The translations under genes were made by a program, and so were the position numbers. DNA of 64,000 nt. Source: an uncultured Faecalicoccus sp. Lineage in GTDB: Bacteria > Bacillota_I > Bacilli_A > Erysipelotrichales > Erysipelotrichaceae. The stretch lies in NCBI GenBank assembly GCA_902497095.1, contig CABVDD010000001.1, positions 99,512 to 163,511 of the forward strand, written 5' to 3'. Below are positions 24,660 to 33,555 of this stretch, piece by piece (position 1 is the first letter of the stretch; every line of letters starts with the position of its first letter). The notes beneath the pieces are model-generated. The model was given only the letters and a program-made list of their open reading frames with translations. It was not told where the DNA came from and made no database searches.

Positions 24660-25886
24660 ATGAGAGATGCGACAATGTTTTCAATTATTGAAAAAGAAGA
24701 ACAAAGACAAAAAAGAAATATAGAATTAATTGCCAGTGAAAATTTTGTTTCTAAAGAAGTACGAGAAGCACAAGGAAGTGTATTAACGAATAAATATGCG
24801 GAAGGCTATCCTGGTAAACGTTATTATGGTGGTTGTGTGCATGTAGATGAAGCTGAAGAATTGACAAGACAAAGAGCTTGTGAGCTATTTGGTGCGCAAC
24901 ATGTCAATGTACAGCCGCATTCAGGATCACAGGCCAATATGGCTGTCTATAATACATTATTAGAGCCAGGAGATGTCGTGATGGGAATGGATCTGGCAGC
25001 CGGAGGCCATTTAACACATGGTCATCCTATGAATTTTTCTGGTACGTTGTATCATTTTGTACCATATATGGTCGATAAAGAAAGCGAACAAATTGATTAT
25101 GATGCATTAGAAAAACAGGCAATGGAGATCAAACCGAAATTGATCGTGGCTGGTGCCAGCGCTTATTCTCGTACGATTGATTTTGAACGTTTTGGAAAAA
25201 TTGCCAAGGCTTGTGGTGCTTATTTAATGGTGGATATGGCGCATATTGCCGGACTTGTCGCAACGGGTTTACACCCAAGCCCGATTCCGTATGCGGATTT
25301 TGTGACAACTACAACGCATAAGACTTTGCGTGGTCCAAGAGGAGGCATGGTTTTCTGTAAGGAAGAATTTGCCAAGAAATTAGATTCTAAAGTATTTCCA
25401 GGCATGCAAGGTGGTCCATTAGAACATGTGATCGCGGCAAAAGGAATCTGTTTGTATGAAGCTATGCAGCCAGAATATAAAGAATATATGAAACAAGTGC
25501 TTAAAAATGTACAAGTTATGGTCAATGGTTTTCAAAAAGCTGGTTTTAGAGTTGTATCAGGTGGCAGCGATAATCATCTGTTGATGCTTGATGTGATGTC
25601 TAGTATTGGTATGACAGGAAAAGATGCGGAACGATTATTAGATTTGGCAGGCATAACGGTCAATAAAAATACGATTCCTTATGATACACAAAAACCATTT
25701 GTGACTAGCGGTATTCGTATTGGCTCTGCTGCCATGACAAGTCGTGGTTTTAAAGAAGCTGAATTTGAAAAGGTTACAAATTGGATCGTTGAAGTTTTAA
25801 AATCAAATCAGGAAGAAGTTTGTGCCCGTATCAAAGAAGAAGTACAAGCTTTAACCGCAAATTATCCACTGGAGGCACAGATTTGA
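24660..25886 (+). CDS. glyA: Serine hydroxymethyltransferase
   Basis: This 408-residue PLP enzyme interconverts serine and glycine and supplies 5,10-methylene-tetrahydrofolate. The N-terminal ELIASENFVS, YPGKRYYGGC and HSGSQAN blocks and the PLP-binding Lys221 in TTTTHKTLRGPRGG are present. GGAGGT lies 5 nt upstream. Its last four bases overlap the TTG start of rlmH. Its folate product feeds FolD, encoded at 30.5 kb. Confidence 0.96.
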   Translation: MRDATMFSIIEKEEQRQKRNIELIASENFVSKEVREAQGSVLTNKYAEGYPGKRYYGGCVHVDEAEELTRQRACELFGAQHVNVQPHSGSQANMAVYNTLLEPGDVVMGMDLAAGGHLTHGHPMNFSGTLYHFVPYMVDKESEQIDYDALEKQAMEIKPKLIVAGASAYSRTIDFERFGKIAKACGAYLMVDMAHIAGLVATGLHPSPIPYADFVTTTTHKTLRGPRGGMVFCKEEFAKKLDSKVFPGMQGGPLEHVIAAKGICLYEAMQPEYKEYMKQVLKNVQVMVNGFQKAGFRVVSGGSDNHLLMLDVMSSIGMTGKDAERLLDLAGITVNKNTIPYDTQKPFVTSGIRIGSAAMTSRGFKEAEFEKVTNWIVEVLKSNQEEVCARIKEEVQALTANYPLEAQI

Positions 25887-26356
25887 TCACCCTATTTTGC
25901 ATAGGCAAGAATAAAGAAAAAGCGCTTGTACAATTGGAAAAAGAATATATCAAAAGAATTCAGGCTTTTTCCAAGATACAAGTTATTGAAGTAAAAGATG
26001 AATCCAATGTACATATGGAACGTGACAAGGAAGCGGCATTGATCAAAGAAAAAGAGGGAGATCGAGTTTTGGAAAAGATTCGTCCTCAAGATCTTGTGGT
26101 TTTGTTGGATCTGCATGGTAAGATGCCAGATTCTATTCAGTTTTCTAAACACATGCAAGAATGGTTTTTAAAATCATCAAATCTTGTTTTTGTGATTGCC
26201 GGTTCCTTAGGACCTAGTCCGGCATTGGTGCAGCGAGCGGATTATCGCTGGAAACTAAGTGATCTTACTTTTACACATCTAATGACAAGAATTTTGGTCT
26301 TAGAACAGATCTATCGCGCTTTTATGATTCAAAATGGACGCTCTTATCATAAGTAA
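25883..26356 (+). CDS. rlmH: 23S rRNA (pseudouridine1915-N3)-methyltransferase
   Basis: This 157-residue SPOUT methyltransferase modifies pseudouridine 1915 in helix 69 of 23S rRNA. The knot region FVIAGSLGPSPALVQRADY, LTFTHLMTRILVLEQIYRA and the C-terminal YHK are typical. The start is TTG at 25883, 7 nt after GGAGG and overlapping the glyA stop, which gives the usual family length and N terminus (ITLFCIGK). The terminator stem overlaps its stop codon. Confidence 0.93.
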   Translation: MITLFCIGKNKEKALVQLEKEYIKRIQAFSKIQVIEVKDESNVHMERDKEAALIKEKEGDRVLEKIRPQDLVVLLDLHGKMPDSIQFSKHMQEWFLKSSNLVFVIAGSLGPSPALVQRADYRWKLSDLTFTHLMTRILVLEQIYRAFMIQNGRSYHK

Positions 26357-26366
26357 GAGCGTTTTT
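26338..26366 (+). terminator. Intrinsic terminator of glyA-rlmH
   Basis: ACGCTCTTA (26338-26346) pairs with TAAGAGCGT (26354-26362), then a T run. The second arm contains the rlmH stop codon. Confidence 0.85.
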
Positions 26367-26409
26367 ATCAGGGAATTAAAAACAAAATCTAGGAAATCAA
26401 AAAATCAAG

Positions 26410-26418
26410 TGATATAAT
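26410..26418 (+). promoter_or_regulatory. Extended -10 promoter of pgk-tpiA
   Basis: TGA followed by TATAAT (26413-26418) lies 31 bases before the pgk start. The -35 region is weak. Confidence 0.6.
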
Positions 26419-26449
26419 AAAAACGTTTAGTACAGTAGGAGGAATGGAA

Positions 26450-27634
26450 ATGTCTAAAAGAACTGTAAAAGACCTTCAGGTTTCTGGTAAAAAGGTCATC
26501 GTACGTTGCGATTTTAACGTACCTAGAAAAGACGGTGTGATTACAGACGACAACCGTATCGTCATGGCTTTACCTACCATTAAATATTTAGTGGAAAATA
26601 ACGCAAAGATCATTTTGATGTCTCACTTAGGTAAAGTAAAAACAGAAGAAGACAAAGCTAAAAATAACTTAGAGTGTGTAGCTGTTCGTTTACAAGAATT
26701 GCTGCCAGATACAAAAGTTTCTTTCTGTCCGGTAACTCGTGGTCCTGAATTGGAAGAAGCAATCAATAATTTGAAAGATGGAGAAATCGTTTTAATGCAG
26801 AACACTCGTTATGAAAAGGGTGAAAGCAAAAACGATCCTGAATTAGGTGCATATTGGGCAAGCCTTGGTGAAGTCTTTGTAGAAGATGCTTTTGGTTCAG
26901 TTCACCGTGCTCATGCATCAACAGTAGGAATTCCAACAAACATCAAAGAAAATGGTTTAGGATTCTTGGTTGAAAAAGAAGTAACAATGCTTGGAAAAGC
27001 AGTAGATGAACCAGCTCATCCATTTGTAGCTATCATTGGAGGATCTAAAGTTTCCAGCAAGATCGATGTTATCGATAACTTGTTGAAAAAAGCAGATAAA
27101 GTTATCATCGGTGGAGGTATGGCTTATACTTTCATGAAAGCACAAGGTGGAAGCATCGGTACATCTTTGGTAGAAGATGATAAATTAGATTTAGCTAAAG
27201 AATACTTAGAAAAAGCAGGAGATAAACTTGTATTGCCTGTAGATAATGTATGTGCAGATGCTTTCAGTGAAGAAGCAAACACACAAGTATGCAAATCTGG
27301 AGAAATTCCTGAAGGATGGATGGGATTGGATATTGGTCCAGCCTCTGTAGAATTGTTCAAGAAAACTTTAGATGGTGCTAAAACAGTTGTATGGAATGGT
27401 CCTATGGGCGTATTCGAAATGAAGAAATTTGCCAAAGGAACAGAATTGGTATGCCAAGCTATTTCTGAATTACCAGATGCCATTACTGTAATCGGTGGTG
27501 GAGATTCAGCTGCTGCCGCAAAACAATTAGGTTATGCTGATAAATTCTCTCATGTATCTACAGGTGGTGGAGCTTCTTTGGAATACATGGAAGGAAAAAC
27601 ATTACCAGGTATTGCGATCATTAGTGAGAAATAA
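26450..27634 (+). CDS. pgk: Phosphoglycerate kinase
   Basis: This 394-residue glycolytic enzyme makes ATP from 1,3-bisphosphoglycerate. VIVRCDFNVPRK, ILMSHLGKVK, FVEDAFGSVHRAH and the nucleotide-binding NGPMGVFE and GGGDSAAA motifs are all present. The start at 26450 is 7 nt after AGGAGG; the ATG at 26444 abuts it. The codon choice here is noticeably more regular than in neighbours, as expected for a highly expressed gene. tpiA follows after 17 bases. Confidence 0.97.
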   Translation: MSKRTVKDLQVSGKKVIVRCDFNVPRKDGVITDDNRIVMALPTIKYLVENNAKIILMSHLGKVKTEEDKAKNNLECVAVRLQELLPDTKVSFCPVTRGPELEEAINNLKDGEIVLMQNTRYEKGESKNDPELGAYWASLGEVFVEDAFGSVHRAHASTVGIPTNIKENGLGFLVEKEVTMLGKAVDEPAHPFVAIIGGSKVSSKIDVIDNLLKKADKVIIGGGMAYTFMKAQGGSIGTSLVEDDKLDLAKEYLEKAGDKLVLPVDNVCADAFSEEANTQVCKSGEIPEGWMGLDIGPASVELFKKTLDGAKTVVWNGPMGVFEMKKFAKGTELVCQAISELPDAITVIGGGDSAAAAKQLGYADKFSHVSTGGGASLEYMEGKTLPGIAIISEK

Positions 27635-27651
27635 GAAAAGAGGAAATGAAG

Positions 27652-28398
27652 ATGAGAAAACCAATTATTGTTGGAAACTGGAAAATGAACAAAAACAATG
27701 CGGAAACAGAAGCTTTCTTTAAAGAAGTGGATGCCGCTGCTGCCAGTGAAAACGCTACATATGGAATTGGATGTCCATTTACAGATTTAAGAACAGCTGC
27801 TGACAATGCCAAAAACTTAATTGTTGCCGCTGAAAACTGCCATTTTGAAGATAGTGGTGCTTTTACAGGAGAAGTCAGTGTTCCAATGTTGGAAGAATTA
27901 GGTATCAAATACTGCATTATCGGACATAGCGAACGTCGTCAGATGTTTGGAGATACAGATGAAACTGTAAACAAGAAAGCAAAACGATTGATTGCGGCTG
28001 GTATGACACCAATTCTTTGTATCGGTGAAACAGAAGCACAATATGATGCCGGAGAAACGGAAAAAGTGATCCGTGATCAATTAACTGGCTCAATCGCTGA
28101 TTTAGATGCCAAAGATGTAGCTAACATGGTTATCGCTTACGAGCCAATCTGGGCTATCGGAACAGGAAAATCAGCTACAAAAGAAGATGCACAAAACTGC
28201 TGTGCCATAGTTCGTGATCAAGTAAAAGTAATGTATGGTCAGGAAGCTGCTGATTCTGTACGTGTACAGTATGGTGGAAGTGTTAAACCAGGAAATATCG
28301 TTGAATACATGGCTTGTCCAGATATTGACGGTGCTTTGATCGGTGGTGCCAGTTTGAAGGCTGATTCTTTCATGGAAATCATCGAAAAAACAAAGTAA
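27652..28398 (+). CDS. tpiA: Triosephosphate isomerase
   Basis: This 248-residue TIM barrel interconverts dihydroxyacetone phosphate and glyceraldehyde-3-phosphate. NWKMN with Lys11, GHSERR with the catalytic His92, YEPIWAIGTG with the catalytic Glu and YGGSVKP are intact. The start at 27652 gives the standard opening MRKPIIVGNWKMN and correct spacing from GAGG. It is co-transcribed with pgk and ends at a strong terminator. Confidence 0.97.
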   Translation: MRKPIIVGNWKMNKNNAETEAFFKEVDAAAASENATYGIGCPFTDLRTAADNAKNLIVAAENCHFEDSGAFTGEVSVPMLEELGIKYCIIGHSERRQMFGDTDETVNKKAKRLIAAGMTPILCIGETEAQYDAGETEKVIRDQLTGSIADLDAKDVANMVIAYEPIWAIGTGKSATKEDAQNCCAIVRDQVKVMYGQEAADSVRVQYGGSVKPGNIVEYMACPDIDGALIGGASLKADSFMEIIEKTK

Positions 28399-28426
28399 TT
28401 GTTAAAAAGTATAACAGATTCTTTAA

Positions 28427-28454
28427 AAAGAGGGTTGATAGCCCTCTTTTTTTA
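28427..28454 (+). terminator. Intrinsic terminator of pgk-tpiA
   Basis: AAAGAGGG (28427-28434) pairs with CCCTCTTT (28442-28449) and is followed by Ts. Confidence 0.9.
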
Positions 28455-28499
28455 TGTTAAATTTATGGTAACTATTGGATTAACTAAGGGGGTTATTCT

Positions 28500-29552
28500 A
28501 TGAATTATATTGAAGAGCATGGTAAAAAAGTGGCAGCTGTTCTTTGTGTTGCAAGCTGTTTCCCAGTTGTGGCAGCTGTATATGCGATGGAAACAGAACC
28601 AGGCTGGCACGGAGACCGTTACATTAATACAGATGCAACCGTAGCCATTGGATGGCAGGAAATCGAAGGAAAGAGTTATTACTTTGATGAAAGCGGTGAA
28701 GTTGATAAGGAAACGACACAACAAGCTACAGTAGCCACTGTTTCTCAGGATGTATCACAGGCTGTTCAACAAAATGTTTCAACAGTAACAAAAGAAGTTG
28801 TTACAGAAGAAGTTAAAGCTGTAGATGCACAAAAGGAAGCAGAAGAAAAAGCGGCTCAGGAAGCTTTGTCACAACAACAAGCAGCGCAAGAAAGTGTTAC
28901 GATTGTGGAAGATACAACAGCTGATGTATCTCAACCTTCTTATACAGAAGATACAACTGTACAAACTCCTTCTCAGGATGTTACAACACCGGTAGTTGAT
29001 GAAACACCTACTACTCCAGAAGTAGAAACACCATCTCAGCCGGTTACACCACCAGCTCAGGATACTACTACAACACCTCCAGCTGTGGAAGAAACGCCAA
29101 GTACTCCGGAAGTAGAAACACCATCTCAACCGGTAACACCTCCGGCTCAGGAAGAAACAACAACTCCTGGAACTGGAAATGATACTAGTGCATATGCGGA
29201 TTTAAACGCTCGTATTGCAGCAGCTGCACAGACATTAGTAGGAGTAACAGATGGACAACAATGTACACAGGTCGTACAACAGGCTTTGGCATTGGCTGGT
29301 GTAAGTGATGCTATGCAGTTATGGCCAGATCAGTACATTATGTATGGATATTATACAGATACGCCACAGGCTGGTAACCTGGTTTACTATAATAACGGTG
29401 GTCGTGGTGTAGATCACATTGCCATTTATATTGGAAATGGACTTTGCGTGCATGGTAACTTCTGGACATCCGATGGTACCAGCAAGACAATTATTTCCAG
29501 CGTTTACAATGGCGGTGGAGGAACTCCTCAATTTATTCAAGTAACCCGATAA
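28500..29552 (+). CDS. Secreted NlpC/P60-like hydrolase with Pro/Thr-rich linker
   Basis: This 350-residue protein has a signal peptide (VAAVLCVASCFPVVAAVYA), one choline-binding/glucan-binding-like repeat (IGWQEIEGKSYYFDESGEV), a Gln/Ala/Glu-rich stretch, a Pro/Thr-rich spacer with a 30-residue tandem repeat, and a C-terminal cysteine-peptidase domain. The domain has Cys255 (QQCTQVV), His306 (DHIAIYIG) and His318 (VHGNF) and is homologous to the end of the protein at 23624. It probably cleaves peptidoglycan after crossing the wall with the flexible linker. AAGGGGG precedes the ATG. It is monocistronic. Confidence 0.8.
   Translation: MNYIEEHGKKVAAVLCVASCFPVVAAVYAMETEPGWHGDRYINTDATVAIGWQEIEGKSYYFDESGEVDKETTQQATVATVSQDVSQAVQQNVSTVTKEVVTEEVKAVDAQKEAEEKAAQEALSQQQAAQESVTIVEDTTADVSQPSYTEDTTVQTPSQDVTTPVVDETPTTPEVETPSQPVTPPAQDTTTTPPAVEETPSTPEVETPSQPVTPPAQEETTTPGTGNDTSAYADLNARIAAAAQTLVGVTDGQQCTQVVQQALALAGVSDAMQLWPDQYIMYGYYTDTPQAGNLVYYNNGGRGVDHIAIYIGNGLCVHGNFWTSDGTSKTIISSVYNGGGGTPQFIQVTR
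28992..29171 (+). repeat. Two tandem 90-bp repeats in the hydrolase linker
   Basis: Units 28992-29081 and 29082-29171 each encode 30 residues around TPEVETPSQPVTPPAQ. The central 50 bp are nearly identical, while the ends have drifted. Confidence 0.9.
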
Positions 29553-29561
29553 TTGTTTAGA

Positions 29562-29597
29562 ACCTGACTTTTAAAGTCAGGTCTTTTTTTGTATAAT
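29562..29597 (+). terminator. Terminator fused to the ispF promoter -10 box
   Basis: An ACCTGACT/AGTCAGGT stem (29562-29569 with 2975-82 of the same kilobase, i.e. 29575-29582) runs into seven T, which are followed at once by G and TATAAT (29592-29597), the probable -10 of the ispF operon. Confidence 0.8.
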
Positions 29598-29623
29598 GGA
29601 TTCTGTTAAGTTAGGGTGATATC

Positions 29624-30100
29624 ATGCGTATAGGACAATCAATAGATATACATCAACTCAAAGCAGGACGGCCATTGATTTTAGGCGGTGTTGTAATTGA
29701 CCATGAAAAAGGATTGGATGGTCATTCAGATGCAGACGTTTTGACTCATGCGATCATGGAAAGCATTCTAGGTGCTTTAAGTCTGGGCGATTTAGGTAAA
29801 CATTTTCCAGATACAGATCCAAAATATAAAGGTGCCGATAGTTTACAATTATGTGCCCATGTATATGAGCTGATGGTTCAAAAAGGATATAAAATTGGCA
29901 ATGTGGATGCGACAGTTCTTATGGAAAAGCCAAAATTAGCACCTTATATTGAAAAAATGCGAGATAATATTGCCAAAGTGCTTCAATGTTCTATAGAGCA
30001 GATTTCCATCAAGGCCACAAGGGGAGAAAAAATGGGCTTTGTCGGACATGAAGAAGGAGCCGTTGCTTTAGCGGTCTGTCTTTTGGAGGAAATAAAATGA
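29624..30100 (+). CDS. ispF: 2-C-methyl-D-erythritol 2,4-cyclodiphosphate synthase
   Basis: This 158-residue enzyme forms the cyclic diphosphate intermediate of the MEP isoprenoid pathway. Zn ligands are in the opening D-x-H (SIDIHQL; the usual first Gly is Ser) and in DGHSDADVLTHA. LGDLGKHFPDTDP and the C-terminal KATRGEKMGFVG block are typical. AGGGTGAT precedes the ATG. Its stop overlaps the dtd start (ATGA). The other MEP genes are not in the window. Confidence 0.95.
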   Translation: MRIGQSIDIHQLKAGRPLILGGVVIDHEKGLDGHSDADVLTHAIMESILGALSLGDLGKHFPDTDPKYKGADSLQLCAHVYELMVQKGYKIGNVDATVLMEKPKLAPYIEKMRDNIAKVLQCSIEQISIKATRGEKMGFVGHEEGAVALAVCLLEEIK

Positions 30101-30543
30101 GAGTTGTCATTCAAAGAGCAAAATATGCGAAATGTACGATTGATCAGAAAGTCAGTGGTCAAATTCGTCAGGGCTTTTGTATTTTTGTAGGATTTACACA
30201 CACGGATACAAAAGAAATTGTGGATAAAGTCGTTAAGAAAATATGTGGTTTACGGATATTTTCAGATGATCAAGGTAAGATGAATTTATCGATTCGAGAT
30301 ATTCAAGGTTCCGTTTTGTCAATTTCTCAATTTACTTTATATGCAGCTTGTAAGAAAGGAAATCGACCTGGTTTTACAGATGCGGCCAAACCAGATCTGG
30401 CCATTCCTTTATACGATTATTTTAATCAAGCCTTACAAGCCAGTGGTTTAGATGTGCAAACCGGTGTGTTTGGTGCCGATATGCAGATTGAGTTATGTAA
30501 TGATGGTCCTGTTACCATTGTATTAGATAGTGAGGAACTGTAA
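30097..30543 (+). CDS. dtd: D-aminoacyl-tRNA deacylase
   Basis: This 148-residue enzyme removes D-amino acids wrongly attached to tRNA. The family motifs SQFTLYA and NDGPVTI, which build the chiral proofreading site, are both present, and the N terminus MRVVIQRAKYA is typical. It overlaps ispF by 4 bases and folD by 1 base, so translation is probably coupled. Confidence 0.95.
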   Translation: MRVVIQRAKYAKCTIDQKVSGQIRQGFCIFVGFTHTDTKEIVDKVVKKICGLRIFSDDQGKMNLSIRDIQGSVLSISQFTLYAACKKGNRPGFTDAAKPDLAIPLYDYFNQALQASGLDVQTGVFGADMQIELCNDGPVTIVLDSEEL

Positions 30544-31403
30544 TGGAAATCATATATGGAAGCGAATTATCAAAAAAAATAAAAGAAAATTTAAAACAGG
30601 AAATTGAAGATCTTAACCAAAAAGGAAAAAGACTTCCTGTGTTAACTGTCATTTTAGTAGGAGATAACCCAGCTAGTCAAAGTTATGTCAAAAGTAAGGC
30701 AAATGCCTGTGCTTCAGTCGGAATGGAAAATAGAACGATTTGTATGCCAGGTTCGACAACGCAACAACAGTTGTTGGATGAAGTAAAAAGACAAAATGAA
30801 GATCCGATGGTCGATGGCATTTTAGTGCAATTGCCTTTGCCTGAGCATTTGGATGAAGTTAGTGTTATTGATGCGATCTTGCCAGATAAAGATGTGGATG
30901 GACTGCATCCAGTCAATGCCGGTAAACTGTTGACAGGAAGAGATGGCTTTGTGCCTTGTACTCCTTTAGGTGTCATGGAAATGTTAAATTCCATCGGCTA
31001 TACGGATTTAAGTGGATTGCATGCGGTTGTGGTTGGAAGAAGTAATCTGGTTGGAAAACCTGTATCTTTGCTTCTTCAAAAACAAAACGCAACTGTGACA
31101 ATGGCTCATTCACGTACATCGAATTTAAAAGAGGTATGTCAACAAGCTGATATATTGATCGTTGCGATTGGACAACCGAAAAAAATTGATGCCAGTTATG
31201 TAAAAGAAGGGGCTGTTGTAATCGATGTAGGAATCAATCGTATGGAAGATGGTAAATTATGCGGTGATGTAGATTTTGAGTCGGTTAAAGAAAAAGCCAA
31301 GGCAATAACACCTGTACCTAAAGGTGTAGGGCCTATGACTGTATGTATGTTGTTGAAGAATACATGGAAAGCGTATAAGGAGCATGAGTTGATCTATGGA
31401 TGA
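30543..31403 (+). CDS. folD: Bifunctional methylenetetrahydrofolate dehydrogenase/cyclohydrolase
   Basis: This 286-residue enzyme converts 5,10-methylene-THF to 10-formyl-THF. Visible are YVKSKANACASVGM with the catalytic Lys, VDGILVQLPLPEHL, PDKDVDGLHPVNAG and the nucleotide-binding VVGRSNLVGKPVS. The C-terminal motif reads PVPKGVGPMT, with Lys where the family usually has Gly. It overlaps dtd by one base and the following small gene by 8 bases. Confidence 0.96.
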   Translation: MEIIYGSELSKKIKENLKQEIEDLNQKGKRLPVLTVILVGDNPASQSYVKSKANACASVGMENRTICMPGSTTQQQLLDEVKRQNEDPMVDGILVQLPLPEHLDEVSVIDAILPDKDVDGLHPVNAGKLLTGRDGFVPCTPLGVMEMLNSIGYTDLSGLHAVVVGRSNLVGKPVSLLLQKQNATVTMAHSRTSNLKEVCQQADILIVAIGQPKKIDASYVKEGAVVIDVGINRMEDGKLCGDVDFESVKEKAKAITPVPKGVGPMTVCMLLKNTWKAYKEHELIYG

Positions 31404-31599
31404 AAAAGTATATGATTTAAATGATATTATCGAAATGAAAAAAGAGCACCCATGTCATAAATCGAAACAGTGGAAGATCATACGCATGGGAGCGGATATT
31501 CGAATCAAGTGTTTAGGGTGTGGAGCCAGTGTGCTTATGCCTCGCAGTAAATTTGAAAAGAAATTAAAGCGAGTTGTATCGAAAGGAAGTGAAGAATAA
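31396..31599 (+). CDS. DUF951 family small protein
   Basis: This 67-residue protein matches DUF951 (Bacillus YyzM-like): MKKEHPCHKSKQWKIIRMGADIRIKCLGCG carries a conserved Cys, then Cys-x-x-Cys, and ends with FEKKLKRV. The three cysteines and the His before them suggest a small zinc-binding fold. The function of the family is unknown. It overlaps folD and ychF, and its place directly before ychF is conserved in many Bacillota. Confidence 0.88.
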   Translation: MDEKVYDLNDIIEMKKEHPCHKSKQWKIIRMGADIRIKCLGCGASVLMPRSKFEKKLKRVVSKGSEE

Positions 31600-32702
31600 T
31601 GCCATTAACTGCCGGAATTGTTGGTTTACCAAATGTCGGCAAATCAACTTTATTTAATGCCATTACAAAAAGTCAGGTGGAAGCAGCCAATTATCCGTTT
31701 GCGACGATTCAGCCAAATGTTGGAGTCGTAGAGGTACCCGATAAAAGAGTGGATCGACTGGTGGAAATTTTTCATCCGAAAAAAACCATTTATACCACTT
31801 TTGAGTTTACCGATATTGCAGGTCTGGTGAAAGGGGCTTCTAAAGGGGAAGGATTAGGAAACCAGTTTTTATCCAATATACGATTAACTGATGCGATCTG
31901 TCAGGTAGTTCGTTGTTTTGATGATCCGAACATCACGCATGTGGAAAACTCCATTGATCCAATCCGTGATATCGAAATTATTAACTTGGAATTAACGCTA
32001 GCTGATTTACAAACGATCGAAAATCGTATTGCGAAAGTAGAGCGTAAAGCTAAAACAACTTCAGATAAAGAAGCTAAAATGGAAATGGAGCTTTTAGAAA
32101 AGCTAAAACCTTGTCTAGAACAGGGGAAACCGGTTCGTTCATTAGAGTTAACAGAAGAAGAACAGGTGTTGATGAAAATGTATAACTTATTAACGGCAAA
32201 ACCTGTTATTTATGTCTGTAATTTGGATGAAGAAGGTGCTATGGATCCAGAAAGCAATGCGTATTATCAAAAAGTAAAAGAATATGCCGTAAAGGAAAAT
32301 AGCGAAGTGGTAAGTCTTTGTGCCAAAATGGAAGAAGAGTTAAGTGGTTTGGAACCGGAAGAAAGAGCTGCGTTTTTAGAAGAGCTGGGGATTTCAGATA
32401 GTGGATTAGATACTTTGATTCAAAAAGCGTATCATATTTTAAATCTTTGTACGTTCTTGACAGCTGGAGAAGATGAATGTCGAGCCTGGACCTTTAAAAA
32501 GGGTATGAAAGCACCTGATTGTGCTGGTGTGATTCATACGGACTTCAAAAAGGGCTTTATTCGTGCTGAAGTGTATGCTTTTAGTGATATGGATGCTTTA
32601 GGCAGCGAACATGCGATCAAAGAAGCTGGAAAGCTTAGATTGGAAGGAAAGGACTATGTTGTGCAAGATGGCGATGTCATGCACTTCCGGTTTAATGTCT
32701 AA
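31599..32702 (+). CDS. ychF: Ribosome-associated ATPase YchF (OBG family)
   Basis: This 367-residue P-loop protein is an Obg-family member that prefers ATP. The P-loop GLPNVGKST, switch FTDIAGLVKGASKGEGLGNQ, the NLDE motif in the place of the GTP-specific N-K-x-D, and the C-terminal TGS domain ending GDVMHFRFNV are all present. It binds ribosomes and has been linked to stress responses. It overlaps the DUF951 gene by one base. Confidence 0.95.
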   Translation: MPLTAGIVGLPNVGKSTLFNAITKSQVEAANYPFATIQPNVGVVEVPDKRVDRLVEIFHPKKTIYTTFEFTDIAGLVKGASKGEGLGNQFLSNIRLTDAICQVVRCFDDPNITHVENSIDPIRDIEIINLELTLADLQTIENRIAKVERKAKTTSDKEAKMEMELLEKLKPCLEQGKPVRSLELTEEEQVLMKMYNLLTAKPVIYVCNLDEEGAMDPESNAYYQKVKEYAVKENSEVVSLCAKMEEELSGLEPEERAAFLEELGISDSGLDTLIQKAYHILNLCTFLTAGEDECRAWTFKKGMKAPDCAGVIHTDFKKGFIRAEVYAFSDMDALGSEHAIKEAGKLRLEGKDYVVQDGDVMHFRFNV

Positions 32703-32704
32703 AT

Positions 32705-33358
32705 ATGTCTTTGTTAAATCTGAACTTTGAAAATATTTTGTCTTTAGTGATTGCGGTGGTACTGGCAATGTCTATTCATGAAATGGCGCATGGCTTGGTA
32801 TCGTATTGGTTGGGGGATCCAACGGCTAAGATACAGGGACGTATTTCGTTGAACCCGTTTGCGCATATTGATTGGTTAGGCGTCTTGTGTTTATTGTTGT
32901 TTGGTTTTGGATGGGCCAAACCAGTTCCTATTGATGCTCGTTATTATAAAGATCGAAAAACGGGAATTATTTGGACAAGTTTTGCCGGACCGTTTGCCAA
33001 CTTTTTGTTAGCGTTTGTTTGTATATTCCTATACTTTGTCGTGCTTCGTTTTATGCCGGAATTTGCCTTAAGCACGGTTGGAAATTTTATTACGTTACTA
33101 TTATCAAAATCGGCTATGTTGAACGTTGGGTTTGGTCTTTTTAACTTGATTCCGGTTCCGCCATTAGATGGTTCAAAGATCTTATTTGCGTTTTTACCGG
33201 ATGACCAGTATTATCGTTTTATCGAAGGCTCTCCATTTTTGATGTTGATTTTGATCTTCTTGATTTACATGAATGTATTAAGTGCACCATTGGCGATGCT
33301 GCAAAGTAATATCCTTCAATTTTTTATTAATATATCAACAATGTTACTGGGATTTTGA
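32705..33358 (+). CDS. Site-2 protease family (M50) membrane metalloprotease
   Basis: This 217-residue protein has about five membrane segments. The zinc motif HEMAH (25-29) and the third ligand in NLIPVPPLDGSKIL mark it as a site-2-type protease of the short YdiL/YwhC-like group without PDZ or CBS domains. Such enzymes cut substrates inside the membrane, often anti-sigma factors. The start lies 2 bases after ychF with no visible Shine-Dalgarno, so re-initiation after ychF is likely. The substrate is unknown. Confidence 0.9.
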   Translation: MSLLNLNFENILSLVIAVVLAMSIHEMAHGLVSYWLGDPTAKIQGRISLNPFAHIDWLGVLCLLLFGFGWAKPVPIDARYYKDRKTGIIWTSFAGPFANFLLAFVCIFLYFVVLRFMPEFALSTVGNFITLLLSKSAMLNVGFGLFNLIPVPPLDGSKILFAFLPDDQYYRFIEGSPFLMLILIFLIYMNVLSAPLAMLQSNILQFFINISTMLLGF

Positions 33359-33371
33359 TCCCAGTTTTTTT
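33346..33371 (+). terminator. Intrinsic terminator of the ispF-M50 operon
   Basis: ACTGGGAT (33346-33353) pairs with ATCCCAGT (33358-33365), loop TTTG, then T residues. The M50 gene stop codon is in the hairpin. Confidence 0.9.
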
Positions 33372-33555
33372 AATTCTTAGTTTTTCTAAGAGAATTCTTC
33401 TTATTTCATAGGACGGTTAAATTTATAGCCTGATGTAACATATAGGTATTGTTTTAATCAGGATCTATTAAAAAGGAAATGATATAAATCTTTTTAGATA
33501 TACTAAAAAAGTATGTTTTATGATTTGACAAAATAATCGGTATGTAAAATATAGA

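Noticed and set aside
28869..29129. Minus-strand Cys/Arg/Trp-rich frame opposite the Pro/Thr repeat
   Set aside because: It arises from the repeat composition on the opposite strand and has no start signals.
33525..33550. Consensus TTGACA upstream of livK as the main promoter
   Set aside because: The nearest -10-like box is only 14 bases away, while TTGAAA-N17-TAGAAT at 33610-33638 has ideal spacing.
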